This document shows, piece after piece, positions 46,235 to 55,956 of a stretch of DNA of 64,000 bases. The translations under genes and the position numbers were made by a program. Source of the stretch: Holothuria scabra (taxonomy: Eukaryota; Echinodermata; Holothuroidea; Aspidochirotida; Holothuriidae); contig CM074187.1 of assembly GCA_037179385.1 (NCBI GenBank), positions 48,642,879 through 48,706,878 of the forward strand, read 5' to 3'. How positions within the stretch are numbered: the first letter of the stretch is position 1; every line of letters begins with the position of its first letter. The notes under the pieces are model-generated. The model searched no databases, was not told the origin of the DNA, and saw only the letters and a list, made by a program, of their open reading frames with translations.

Positions 46235-47299
46235 TTAATGTGCTGAGAGAGGGCGGGATGGGTGAGTTAATTGTATATAGGAGTACTTGTTCAAACTTCA
46301 AACTCCCCCGGAAAATGTTGGAATTGACAAGAGCTTAGAGGCCATTTTCGAGCATCTGAGTATTACATTTTGCCTTCCGAAATTCGGCAATTTTTTCATA
46401 AATAAACGAAGTTTGGATGCAAATTTTCATTTAGTTAGGTTGGAAACAGTCGGTATACATGATGCAGACCTGTATCAGGAACCTGGACCGTTCTAGAAGG
46501 GTGTGCTATGGGACCCGAGGATGCAGTGACCGCTGATGCTTATCATTAGGCCTGAAAAAATCTTTGGTGGCCGAAAAATAGGGGGCGGGAGCCGGGTCCG
46601 CCCCCTTGCATCCGCGCCTGACCCATACGAGTAATGCTAGGTCTTTATACAAGAAAAGGTATGCAAACATTCTGGAGAACAAAGAGGGCATTCAATTATT
46701 AAGTAAAACAAAAGGAATCTGAAAGAATGTGACCATATTTAAGATATTACATAACTTTCCTTGGCTTTGTTGAAAAAAGGTGTTATTTTTTAACAAAAAT
46801 AATCAATCTTTATAGACCGTGATGTATCTTGAGTACTGACAAGGATGCTGCTGCAGAGTTTGGATGACATGGTAAGGAACAATTTTGTTTTTCTTGCAAG
46901 ATCTTAATGAAAAAACCACTGGAATACGCCTTGAAACACATCAACTCTCGAACATTAGCAAAGAAAGTGTTCACCCAGATACCGAAATATCTAGGCGGGC
47001 ACGGGCCATTGTTGCGCTCTAGCTAGGGCCCCACTGAATGGCTATAAGATGACCCACCCACTCAGACTGAAGTCTCCAGGGAGGCGCCAGGTATTTTGAT
47101 AGGGGGCACTGACACTCATGCTCCTTTTCCTTCCTTTCCTTCTCTTTTCACGCTTTCTTGCGAATATAAGGGGCTGCCCCCCCCCCCCTACAACGCACTC
47201 GACGCATCCCCTGGTAGTTCCTATGAAAGGTAAATGACACAAGTCTAACACTTAATTTACACCTTGCATTCTCAATAATGAGTTTGACTTGTAAAATTG

Positions 47300-47820
47300 G
47301 TGGGTGGCAATTGAAGCAATATTGATGTTCAACCTATATTAGCAAGGCTAGTCCTGGTTCAATTCCCCGTTGTGTATGGCAACAAGGTGGCTGTACACCC
47401 AGTGGCGGGGCCAGAAATTCAAACTTGAGAAAGGGGCAAATCAAAAGATAATGTTGAATGGGAAAAGATTTCGGGGTCCATGGGACGAAGTGGGAGCTCT
47501 GATGTTTTAGCATATCTCTTAATGAACAATGAAGTTTGTGGAGAGGTAGATTGTTTATTTTTTCGGTCAACCAAATTCCTTACTGGACAAAGTGGGGGAC
47601 CAAAATTGGGAGGCGAATGTCCCATCTCCCTCACTCAGCGTAGCGCCGCCATTGCATTTAATTTACACATTGCATTCAAGATAGCGTTATTTGGGTTGGG
47701 AAATTTAGTCGGGGAAAGATTTGGTAGGTGGTAATTGAAGCAATGATATTCAACATATTAGCAAGGGTAGGCCGGGTTCAGTCCCCCGTTGGGTATGACA
47801 ATAAGATGGCTCAATCTCAA
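47300..47820 (+). repeat. Pair of tRNA-like direct repeats flanking a family S element
   Basis: ggtgggtggcaattgaagca through aaggctagtcctggttcaat (about 47300-47400) is repeated in diverged form at about 47727-47820. The ggttcaattcccc string resembles box B of a tRNA. The family S element at 47400-47654 lies between them. Confidence 0.45.
47400..47654. mobile_element. Family S element
   Basis: It begins cagtggcggggcc and ends gcgccgccattg, inverted repeats around CAGTGGCGG. The second copy (61669-61909) has the perfect right end ccgccactg. The interior shares gttttagcatatctcttaat and gtggagaggtagattg with the other family members. Confidence 0.65.
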
Positions 47821-47861
47821 TTTTCTACCTCTAAAAATGATTTAACTTGTTGAGGTGGTGA

Positions 47862-48083
47862 GTCACCCGTCGTGTTCAAGTTGTTTTTGACAACCGACAG
47901 ACATTTTCCACGTTTGTGGTAACTCAGCAATTACTCTTACTGACTAGAGAACAAGATGATGCAAATTTCAATGTGTTTGAACTGGAAGATGATTTAGAAA
48001 TCCCTGAAGGTTCCTCGCGTCGATACGAACCAACTATCGATGGAGTTCATTTAGAAAATTGTCTCATTGTATTTTATGCCTAG
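47862..48083 (+). CDS. Conserved 73-codon ORF, possible exon, copy 1
   Basis: It is open from the codon after TGA (47859-47861) to TAG at 48081-48083. There is no ATG near the start. ccgacag|acattttcc at about 47890-47900 could be a splice acceptor, leaving a terminal exon of about 60 codons. The protein is acidic in its second half (REQDDANFNVFELEDDLE). Copy 2 keeps the whole frame. All seven base differences fall within 54 bp and all change amino acids. No family recognised. Confidence 0.4.
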   Translation, partial: VTRRVQVVFDNRQTFSTFVVTQQLLLLTREQDDANFNVFELEDDLEIPEGSSRRYEPTIDGVHLENCLIVFYA

Positions 48084-48730
48084 GTGTTTCACATGGTCTC
48101 TTAATCATGGATTAAAACGGCACTAAAGGGAAGTTCTCATTTGGGGAAATTATGCACGTTGTTAACTAACTACGGAATAATCCGGCACAAAGTTCAGTCT
48201 GAGACAGGGAGGTAGCCAAAAAAAAAAAAAAAAAGGGCGAAGGGGTGGGGGTGGGCGAAGCGGAAGTTTCTGAGGGGGAACAAGCCACTTAGGGACTTTT
48301 TTATTATTTTTTTTTTAGTGTGAAAAATCTGATTTTAAGTTTTTAAGTAATTTATAGGCCTGCGGTATTTTGAAGGAGTCACGTCTGTATTACAGTATTA
48401 TTTTTTGAACTGTCATGTGGGGTCAGACTCATTGAAATCCAAAACACACATATTGCTGGGCAAATAATTTATCATTCCTACAGGTGTAGAATCAAAAGTT
48501 TTAAACAAGTGTTTATCGGTATAGTGGTATCGGTAGAGCTGGCCAGTAGGCCTACGTGTTCCCATGCGTTTTCGCGAAGCGCGAGAAAATTTTGGTTCAC
48601 AATTCCTAACAAAAGACGGTGCCGAAAATGGCACTTTCCGTGACTATTAACCGCACATAAAATAAATTGTGGAAATGTGAGTGATATCGTTAAAAAGATA
48701 CCCCCTGGCTAGACTACTGAGGTGATCCCT

Positions 48731-48836
48731 ACTTTTTCTAAATTCCCTCCGACCCTCTGGCAAAGGGTCGTTCCGGGCGAAACCAAACTCAAAATTGCTT
48801 CCCGAAGAAGTATATTACGTCATTGAAGGACAACAA
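48731..48836 (-). repeat. SINE-like tail shared with the U2-headed element
   Basis: On the minus strand: gttgtccttcaatgacg, then cttcttcgggaagca, then ccctttgccagagggtcgg, then aatttagaaaaag. It matches the tail at 26797-26898. The part upstream on the minus strand is not U2. Confidence 0.6.
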
Positions 48837-49025
48837 AGTTTGAGAAGTAATTATTCGTTCATGAAACCTAATGAAAATATTGCTTGTAAGATTCCATAGC
48901 TTGCAAAAGACTGTGTAGGCTAGTTTCAATGGAACCAGGCTGGAAAAATCAGTAGGGACCCTGTTGCAAGCCCTGACGGGTTGCATCTCTATGTTCCGAC
49001 ATCTCTACGTTAAGACAAAAAAAAA

Positions 49026-49170
49026 GGCGCCAAAAGTACACTTTTTCGGTGGGGAAGTACATTTTCATCAGCACCAAGTTTTTATCGGCGCCAAAGTACA
49101 TTCTCGTCGGCGCCAAAGTTCATTTTGTCGACGCCAAAGTACACTCTGTCGGTACCAAAGTAAATTATTT
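49026..49170 (+). repeat. Minisatellite, ~21-24-bp units
   Basis: Six to seven imperfect copies of cggcgccaaagtacattt-like units, several containing the GGCGCC palindrome. Also present at 63290-63432. Confidence 0.7.
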
Positions 49171-49930
49171 TCGGGATTTAGAGACATATATAGAGACGTC
49201 GGAACATAGGGATGTCCCCACCCTGACCAGAGTCAGAAAAAATCATGTCTATGTCAGTCTGTCCTCAACTTCACAACCCTGCCGCATTTCTCAAAGTGTG
49301 TGAAATGTGAGAACGACCTGTAAATTTATTGCAATAAACGCACGTCTTGATCTTTCACACTCGACAGTGACGTTATCATAAATCCTGTTATTACCTAGAA
49401 ATTTGGCTGCTTTGTTATCGTATCTCCCCAAAAGTCGTAAGTCCCAGGGCAAAACGGAGGAGCATGACTGTACCACGCACAATGATATGTAAATGAGGTA
49501 GTATTACATAGAAGAAGACGCCCACCGGCAAACTCTTACGAGATAGAGCAGCATGTGGCTGTTATGTACCTGTTGAAAACAATCCCGAGCATCCATATCC
49601 ACGCATTGGATTCCACCGGCAGCATACCTGTCCGTGTGATGTGATTAGCATCTCACGTCATTTTGTAAGACATTTCGTTTCAACAACACTCTCTTAACTT
49701 TCATCGATTAAAACTTTAGCTTGAGGTCCATTCGGTAAAACAGCAAGTAGGAAAACGAAGAGGCAAGCTAAGTGAAATCCTTATGACCATCTCTATTTGG
49801 ATTTGGAGGAGAAGCAGCGAGGGACGAACGTCGCTCGATACGAAGTTATCAACAGAAAGTAACCTAACTCGAATGTAACTTGAATGTGTTTTCTCCATGG
49901 ATCACATGTAACTCATCTAAAAACGTAAAT

Positions 49931-50043
49931 ATGTGGAACGCGAAAAACTTAGTTGCTGTTCTAGTATTGAATGTATTGGTATCAATTTCTAGAGTTGGGT
50001 CAGACGGTAATCGAGAAAAAAGAGATGTAAACCAGAAGGAACA
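49931..50043 (+). CDS. First coding exon with signal peptide
   Basis: ATG starts 38 codons: a short polar start (MWNAKN), a hydrophobic core (LVAVLVLNVLVSIS), a likely cleavage region (RVGSDG), then a charged segment with a dibasic EKRD. The exon ends gaaca|gtaagt, a textbook splice donor with GT at 50044-50045; reading through would hit TAA at once. I infer a secreted or membrane protein whose next exon would lie on the far side of the retrotransposon fragments, or has been lost. The equivalent exon of copy 2 should lie about 200 bp beyond the window. Protein family not recognised. Confidence 0.6.
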
Positions 50044-50112
50044 GTAAGTTGTTTTTGTGTGGTTTGTTACGTTTTGATTCTAACGTAAAGGCCAAGTTAG
50101 GCTCTCGCTCGC

Positions 50113-50157
50113 TTGCACCTTCGTTTTCCAGTCTCACTAATTCCTTTTCCACGTTAA
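50113..50157 (-). pseudogene. pol: Gypsy fragment C: stub of reverse transcriptase
   Basis: Only the first ~14 codons of the RT part remain (LVRLENEG region). The junction with host DNA is at about 50113 (cgcttgc|accttcg), so copy C lost nearly all of pol. Confidence 0.75.
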
Positions 50158-50505
50158 AGCGGCTCATTGAGTTGGTTCATGAAATTCAACAAATTTTTGC
50201 AAGCCTATAATGTTTTCTTCACATACCAATGACAAATGGTCAAACTTAGACAATTCCCGTACCATACATACAAATAACTGTCTTATGAGTGAGTAGTTAA
50301 CGGTTCAAGACCGTTTTCAAAAATTCGTGACCAGATGCATGTACAAAACCGTTACAAGTCAGGACACTAGAAAATTCAAAATCTAACGTTTTCTGTGACG
50401 TTTGGATTTGAAACTGGACTTGTTATGCTATATTGAAGCACTGTCATGTGGTAGTGATCCTTTAAAACTCTCATTACGTTATCCATAACAACTCAATGAG
50501 CCTCT
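50158..50505 (+). mobile_element. M1 element inside gypsy fragment C
   Basis: TTAA at 50154-50157 and 50506-50509. Same insertion point and near-identical sequence to those at 40464 and 54568. Confidence 0.9.
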
Positions 50506-50509
50506 TTAA

Positions 50510-51408
50510 GCTTCATTGCATATAAGGGACACTGCGAGCTTTGAAAAACTTAGGTGAAACTTGGGGGTCAACATAAATCTTGGCTTTCACCCCCTTTAAT
50601 GTTCCTAATTCCTCTTTGAACACCTCACCATGTTCTTTCAGAATGTCCTCCAATGAACTGCTTGTTACGGTGTTTACATTTCTCCAGTCTAGTTTGATTT
50701 TCGATAGCCAGTCACGCCCGAATAAACATGGACCATTTCCATCCACAACAAACAGACGCATTGAAGCCACTTGATCATTGTATTGTACTTTAACTTTAAA
50801 CATTCCAAAAACTTTTAACTCTTCCCCCGTGTAAGTATTTAAACTAACATTAGTTTCTTCAAGAGTTGCGTTTGGCCACATTCTTTTAAAAGTTTTCATT
50901 GATATCAAAGACAATGATGATCCCGTATCCAGTTCCATTGTGAGCGGCTTCTCATTGACCTTCACTTGAACCGTTATAGGACCTCCATTCCTGGAACAGA
51001 CGTTGAAGAGATACTCTGGACCGGGTTCGTTACTTGATTCAAAATTGTCATTCGTTTCATTTACTTTCACTTGTTTGACTTTCTTCAATCGACATACTTT
51101 TGATTTATGTCCAAGTTTGCCACATTCATTACATGCTTTGTCTTTGAACCAGCAGTCCTGTGATGCATGGTTCATACCCCCACAACGATAACATGCAGTC
51201 TTTGACACGGACTTGTGAATTGACTTTTCCTTTCCGTTCCCCTTGGGAATAAACTGAACGCTTTGCCCGGAAAGTTGTGCGGGCGTAGCCTGTTGGTATG
51301 TTTGCTTCAAGTCGTTTGCGTTCTTTGACGCAGTCTCTAGACCTATGGCAATTTCTAATGCATTTTCAAATGTCAATGACGATTTGGAAAGTAAATTTCT
51401 TCTTATGT
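50510..51408 (-). pseudogene. gag: Gypsy fragment C: truncated gag and protease
   Basis: It is open from about 51376 to 50513. It has the end of the capsid (ENALEIAIGLETA), CCHC knuckles CYRCGGMNHASQDC and CNECGKLGHKSKVC, and an intact-looking protease motif MELDTGSSLSLI. Two extra bases near 50520 (gcatataagg against gcataagg) break the frame before the RT part. The gag N-terminus is missing, as in A and B. Confidence 0.88.
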
Positions 51409-51548
51409 ATTATAGGGCTAAATCACAAGTGTTGTAAGAAAGGAATAAATGGGAGTATACACGTGGTAGGACCATGGTGATAAATTATGAGTAATCATTA
51501 TGCTTAAAGGTACAGTCACACTTAGCATGGAATTACGAATCTACTACA
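51409..51548 (-). repeat. Shared LTR joining gypsy elements B and C
   Basis: On the minus strand it starts TGTAGTAGATTCG right after B's polypurine tract, which makes it the 3' LTR of B. The same copy leads straight into gag of C, which makes it the 5' LTR of C. One LTR serving two head-to-tail elements is a recombination product, not a normal insertion. Confidence 0.8.
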
Positions 51549-51559
51549 CTCCTTCCCTT
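51549..51559 (-). promoter_or_regulatory. Polypurine tract of gypsy element B
   Basis: aagggaaggag on the minus strand lies directly before the LTR start. It would prime plus-strand DNA synthesis during reverse transcription. Confidence 0.8.
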
Positions 51560-51626
51560 GGTCAAAACATTACATTCTCAGTTGACCACAATTATTTGAA
51601 AACGTCATAACTCATAAGCTATACAT

Positions 51627-52154
51627 TTAACGACCATAGTAATCAGGTTTACGTCTATCACGTGATGGATATGATTTCGTGGGATTAATGTCTCGAGGGG
51701 CAGGATCCACTACGGGAGAATTTGCTCCCATAACTGGTGTTTCGTCTGGACTATGACTATCTCCATCTACAGGAGGTCCAACTATAATTGTATCGTCAGG
51801 ATCATTTACGGTCTCTGTATCTGAATCCTGAAGGGAGTCGTTTCCTTGATAAGACGTGAAGTCCTCATCAAGGTCTTGGGGTTCCTTAGAATCCTGTAAG
51901 TGACATTTCCGTATTTGATCCTGGTGGCGTTTAACTGTGACCCCATGTTCTAACTGAATTTTGAAAGATACTGGGCCCGTTATTTCGCTTATTTTGCCAG
52001 TGACCCACTTTGGACCTCTATGACCAAAGTTACGAATAAAGACTTTTTCACCTATTTGAAATTCTCGAAAACCAGCCGTTTTGTCATGGGTCTTCGTTTG
52101 ATTTTCTTGTTTCTGAATAACCCTAGCTTCAATGTCGGGACGGACGAAGTCCAA
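51627..52154 (-). pseudogene. pol: Gypsy element B: integrase C-terminus and pol end
   Basis: C-terminal integrase domain with a GPVSF motif of the GPY/F type, then a charged tail ending in basic residues (SRDRRKPDYYGR) and TAA, followed by about 70 bp to the polypurine tract. No env-like ORF follows. A one-base deletion near 52170 separates this frame from the catalytic core. Confidence 0.85.
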
Positions 52155-52666
52155 TCTCGAACGTAATTCCTTCCCTGCAGCAATTCCGCTGGGGAAACTC
52201 CTGTACTTGTGTGCGGGGTTATTCTGTACTTAAACAAAAACCGTGACATTTTGTCATCGATCGACCCTTCATTCATTCTCTTCACCCCTTGTTTGAAAGT
52301 TTGGACTGCTCGTTCGGCTAGTCCATTCGATGATGGGTGATACGGAGCGGAAGTGACATGTTTGATACCATTCTGCTTACAAAATTCTTTGAATTCTTCG
52401 CTCACGAAAGAAGTACCGTAATCACTTACTAACGTATCTGGAATACCAAATTTAGCAAAGGTTTTCCTTAATTTCTGTATTGTTGCTCCACTAGTGCTTG
52501 AATTCATCTTATGCACTTCTATCCACTTAGAATGTGCATCTACAATTATTAAAAACATGTGACAAATGAAAGGGCCTGCATAATCAATGTGCAGTCTTGA
52601 CCAAGGTTGCAAAGGAGCTTTGGGTGGCGCTGGCCTACTTTCTTGGCAGATGGCACATTGCTTCAC
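52155..52666 (-). pseudogene. pol: Gypsy element B: integrase core
   Basis: Second half of the zinc region (CAICQ) and the DDE core: HIDYAGP, SDYGTS and NGLAERAVQ. Compared with A, 21 bp are missing after LQPW (in frame), the residue after the second catalytic D is Y instead of N, and an 8-bp insertion near 52675 shifts the frame upstream. Confidence 0.88.
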
Positions 52667-53560
52667 CGTTCACCAAATCTTCAATTTCCTTATCCAGGTT
52701 CGGCCACCAAACAAATGCGCGCGCTAGACTTTTCATATACGCGCTCCACCCTCATGGCTTTCGTGTAGCTCCTTCATTAACTGTTTACGACCTTTACTAA
52801 GTACGATAACACGATTACCCCATAGTAAATAACCATCATGAAGAGATAATTCGTTTTGCCTTCGCGCATATGGCTTCAGAGCTTCGTCCTGAATTCGCTC
52901 TGGCCAACCTTGTGACACAAATGTGACCACTTTTGACCAAATCGGACCCTTTTTGGTCCAATTTTTTATTTTGGTCTTTTTGGTCCAATTTCTTATTTGC
53001 GTTACAGGGATATCACTGAGATGTTCTAGCATCAATACTGTCTCTGGAGCAGTCGGTATGTTCGCACGGGTGTCTGGTAGTGGAAGGCGACTCAGGGCAT
53101 CTGCGTTAGCGTGTGCCTCTGTTGGCTTAAATTTAAGCGCATACTCGTACATGGCGAGTGTCAGTGCCCATCTCTGAATTCGCGCGGACGCATGTGTCGG
53201 GATGGCGCGATTCTCATTAAATAATCCAAGGAGTGGCTTATGATCGGTGACTAAGGTAAAGTGCCTACCGTAAAGGAACGAGTGGAATTTCTTTACCCCA
53301 AACACACAAGCCAGACCCTCTTTTTCAATCTGACCATAGTTCTTTTCCGCAGGCGCTGGGGTGCGGGAGGCAAACCCAATGGGTTTCTCTGAGCCGTCTT
53401 CCAATGCATGTGCTAGAACTGCCCCTATTCCGTAGGGTGATGCATCGCATTGCAAAATCAATGGCTTTTGGGGATCGTAATGAACTAGCAACTGTGATGA
53501 CAATGTAATAATTTCTTACAGTTTTCGAATGATTTTTTTCTCTTCTTTTCCCCATTTCCA
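52667..53560 (-). pseudogene. pol: Gypsy element B: RNase H and linker to integrase
   Basis: RNase H motifs [17 protein letters not shown] and VTDHKPLL are in one open frame (53503-52733), running through ALSRLPLPD into the zinc-finger start of integrase (HESHEGG). An internal tandem duplication has doubled an IKNWTKK-type segment. This is the best preserved RNase H of the two copies. Confidence 0.88.
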
Positions 53561-53800
53561 CTGTTTCCCCTTTCTTAATAGTGAATACAATGGGGCTAAT
53601 GTAGTTGACAATGTAGGGAGAAATTTCCCATAATACGTTAAAAGTCCTAAATACGATTTCAGCTAGGATACATCTGTTAGTGCCCTAGCTTTCTGGATTA
53701 CCGTCACTTTATGTGGTAGAGGGTGCAGTCCTTCGGCATCTATTTTGTGCCCGAGATAGTACACCGACGGTTTCATGAATTCACATTTATCCCGCCTTAA
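53561..53800 (-). pseudogene. pol: Gypsy element B: RT thumb region
   Basis: It contains KCEFMKPSVYYLGHKIDAEG and ends at an in-frame TAG near 53663, at a place where copy A reads ETELKSYLG. It is cut off from the RT palm by the MITE at 53801-54051. Confidence 0.85.
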
Positions 53801-54051
53801 CCCTTTACCGTTGTGCTCCGATCGGGGCATATCTGCGCGCCTCGGGAGTGAGCGGAAAAGCGGACGTAGCCCGCCCCGCATCGGCTTCCGTAGGCGGTTG
53901 ACCCCGTGACCTTAAACCATTGTCTCTCTCGTTGTTGTGGCCGAATTTTCGGGTAGCTACTCGCAGTTTCGTGCTCCGCGTGAAACAGTAAAGATGGGTG
54001 ACAGCCGAGCTCTCCGCATGGGTCCAAAAGGACCCAAACAACGGTAATGGG
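53801..54051. mobile_element. piggyBac-like MITE inserted in RT of element B
   Basis: TTAA at 53797-53800 and 54052-54055. The ends are ccctttaccgttgt and acggtaatggg, i.e. CCC(T/A)TTACCGTTGT inverted repeats. Element A has the uninterrupted site (gtcttaaacgtag near 39950) with a single TTAA. CCC ends plus TTAA are the piggyBac hallmarks. 251 bp, no transposase. Confidence 0.9.
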
Positions 54052-54055
54052 TTAA

Positions 54056-54567
54056 ACGTAGTCCTTTCGTTTTTAGTTTGCTCAGCACCGTCTTCAAAGT
54101 ACCGAGATGCTCTTCTTTGGTGCCTCCGGTGATGAGGATGTCATCTAAGTACACCGCGACCCTAGATATTCCACGAAGGACGCCCTCTATTGTGCGCTGA
54201 AAGACGTAAGGCCCGGACGCAATACCGAAGGGAAGACGGTTGTAGCGAAACAGGCCTTTTTGAGTATTAATTACTACGTATTGTTTAGAATCTTCGGCTA
54301 GCAAAAGTTGCTGATATGCTTGGCTCATGTCCAGCTTTGTGAACTATTTCCCTTGTGATAAAGTAGCAAATAAGTCCTCTATTTTAGGAATAGGATACTG
54401 GTCTACTCTTGACGCTTGGTTCACTGTCATTTTGTAATCCCCACATATACGCACCGACTTTTTATCACTCTTTAACACAGGCACAATTGGTGCAGCCCAT
54501 TCTGCGAATTGCACCGGCTCAATTATACCTTCGTTTTCCAGTCTCACTAATTCCTTTTCCACGTTAA
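54056..54567 (-). pseudogene. pol: Gypsy element B: RT fingers and palm
   Basis: Motifs EWAAPIVPVLKSD, LDMSQAYQQLLLA, LPFGIASGPYVFQ and VYLDDILITGG, so the catalytic YLDD is intact. A TAG near 54341-54343 replaces the tryptophan codon of GKWF in copy A and stops the frame. Confidence 0.9.
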
Positions 54568-54915
54568 AGCGGCTCATTGAGTTGGTTCATGAAATTCAAC
54601 AAATTTTTGCAAACCTATAATGTTTCCTTCACATACCAATGACAAATGGTCAAACTTAGACAATTCCCGTACCATACATACAAATAACTGTCTTATGAGT
54701 GAGTAATTAACGGTTCAAGACCGTTTTCAAAAATTCGTGACCGGATGCATGTACAAAACCGTTACAAGTCAGGACACTAGAAAATTCAAAATCTAACGTT
54801 TTCTGTGACGTTTGGATTTGAAACTGGACTTGTTATGCTATATTAAAGCACTGTTATGTGGTAGTGATCCTTTAAAACTCTCATTACGTTATCCATAACA
54901 ACTCAATGAGCCTCT
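54568..54915 (+). mobile_element. M1 element inside gypsy element B
   Basis: TTAA at 54564-54567 and 54916-54919. Same site as in A and C. Confidence 0.9.
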
Positions 54916-54919
54916 TTAA

Positions 54920-55814
54920 GCTTCATTGCATAAGGGACACTGCGAGCTTTGAAAAACTTAGGTGAAACTTGGGGGTCAACATAAATCTTGGCTTTCACCC
55001 CCTTTAATGTTCCTAATTCCTCTTTGAACACCTCACCATGTTCTTTCAGAATGTCCTCCAATGAACTGCTTGTTACGGTGTTTACATTACTCCAGTCTAG
55101 TTTGATTTTCGATAGCCACTCACGCCCGAATAAACATGGACCATTTCCATCCACAACAAACAGACGCAGTGAAGCCACTTGATCATTGTATTGTACTTTA
55201 ACTTTAAACATTCCAAAAACTTTTAACTCTTCCCCCGTGTAAGTATTTAAACTAACATTAGTTTCTTCAAGAGTTGCGTTTGGCCACATTCTTTTAAAAG
55301 TTTTCATTGATATCAAAGACAATGATGATCCCGTATCCAGTTCCATTGTGAGCGGCTTCTCATTGACCTCCACTTGAACCGTTATAGGACCTCCATTCCT
55401 GGAACGGACGTTGAAGAGATACTCTGGACCGGGTTCGTTACTTGATTCGAAATTGTCATTCGTTTCATTTACTTTCACTTGCTTGACTTTCTTCGATCGA
55501 CATACTTTTGATTTATGTCCAAGTTTGTCACATTCACTACATGCTTTGTCTTTGAACCAGCAGTCCTGTGATGCATGATTCATACCCCCACAACGATAAC
55601 ATGCAGTCTTTGACACGGACTTGTGAATTGACTTTTCCTTTCCGTTCCCCTTGGGAATAAACTGAACGCTTTGCTCGGAAAGTTGTGCGGGCGTAGCCTG
55701 TTGGTATGTTTGCTTCAAGTCGTTTGCGTTCTTTGACGCAGTCTCTAGACCTATGGCAATTTCTAATGCATTTTCAAATGTCAGTGACGATTTGGAAAGT
55801 AAATTTCGTCTTAT
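54920..55814 (-). pseudogene. gag: Gypsy element B: truncated gag and protease
   Basis: CCHC knuckles CYRCGGMNHASQDC and CSECDKLGHKSKVC, and protease MELDTGSSLSLI with the catalytic aspartate present. The frame is open to the M1 insertion point. The start of gag and the primer-binding site are absent. It lacks the in-frame stop seen in A. Confidence 0.88.
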
Positions 55815-55956
55815 CTATTATAGGGCTAAATCACAAGTATTGTAACAAAGGAATAATTGGGAGTATACACGTGGTAGGAACATGATGATACATTGTGAGT
55901 AATCATTATGCTTAAAGGTACAGTCACACTTAGCATGGAATTACGAATCTACTACA
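55815..55956 (-). repeat. LTR remnant, 5' end of gypsy element B
   Basis: Same sequence as 41709-41850. The host sequence after it (agccccaacc) is also the same as after element A, as expected for the tandem duplication. Confidence 0.78.

Larger units (their letters stand above)
41851..50112 (+). repeat. Tandem segmental duplication, copy 1
   Basis: It is near-identical to 55957-64000, at an offset of 14106 at the left edge, 13835 in the middle and 14267 near the right, the changes being due to indels. Copy-1-only segments are 42988-43256 and about 46585-46900. A 635-bp element is present only in copy 2. Between the features listed separately (41851-43913, 45048-45874, 46235-47399, 48084-49930) I see no further gene; the ORF at 45206-45517 is broken in copy 2. 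Confidence 0.9.

Noticed and set aside
51549..55956. An envelope gene, which would make the gypsy element a retrovirus-like agent
   Set aside because: The pol frame of copy B ends about 70 bp before the polypurine tract and LTR, leaving no room for a further gene.
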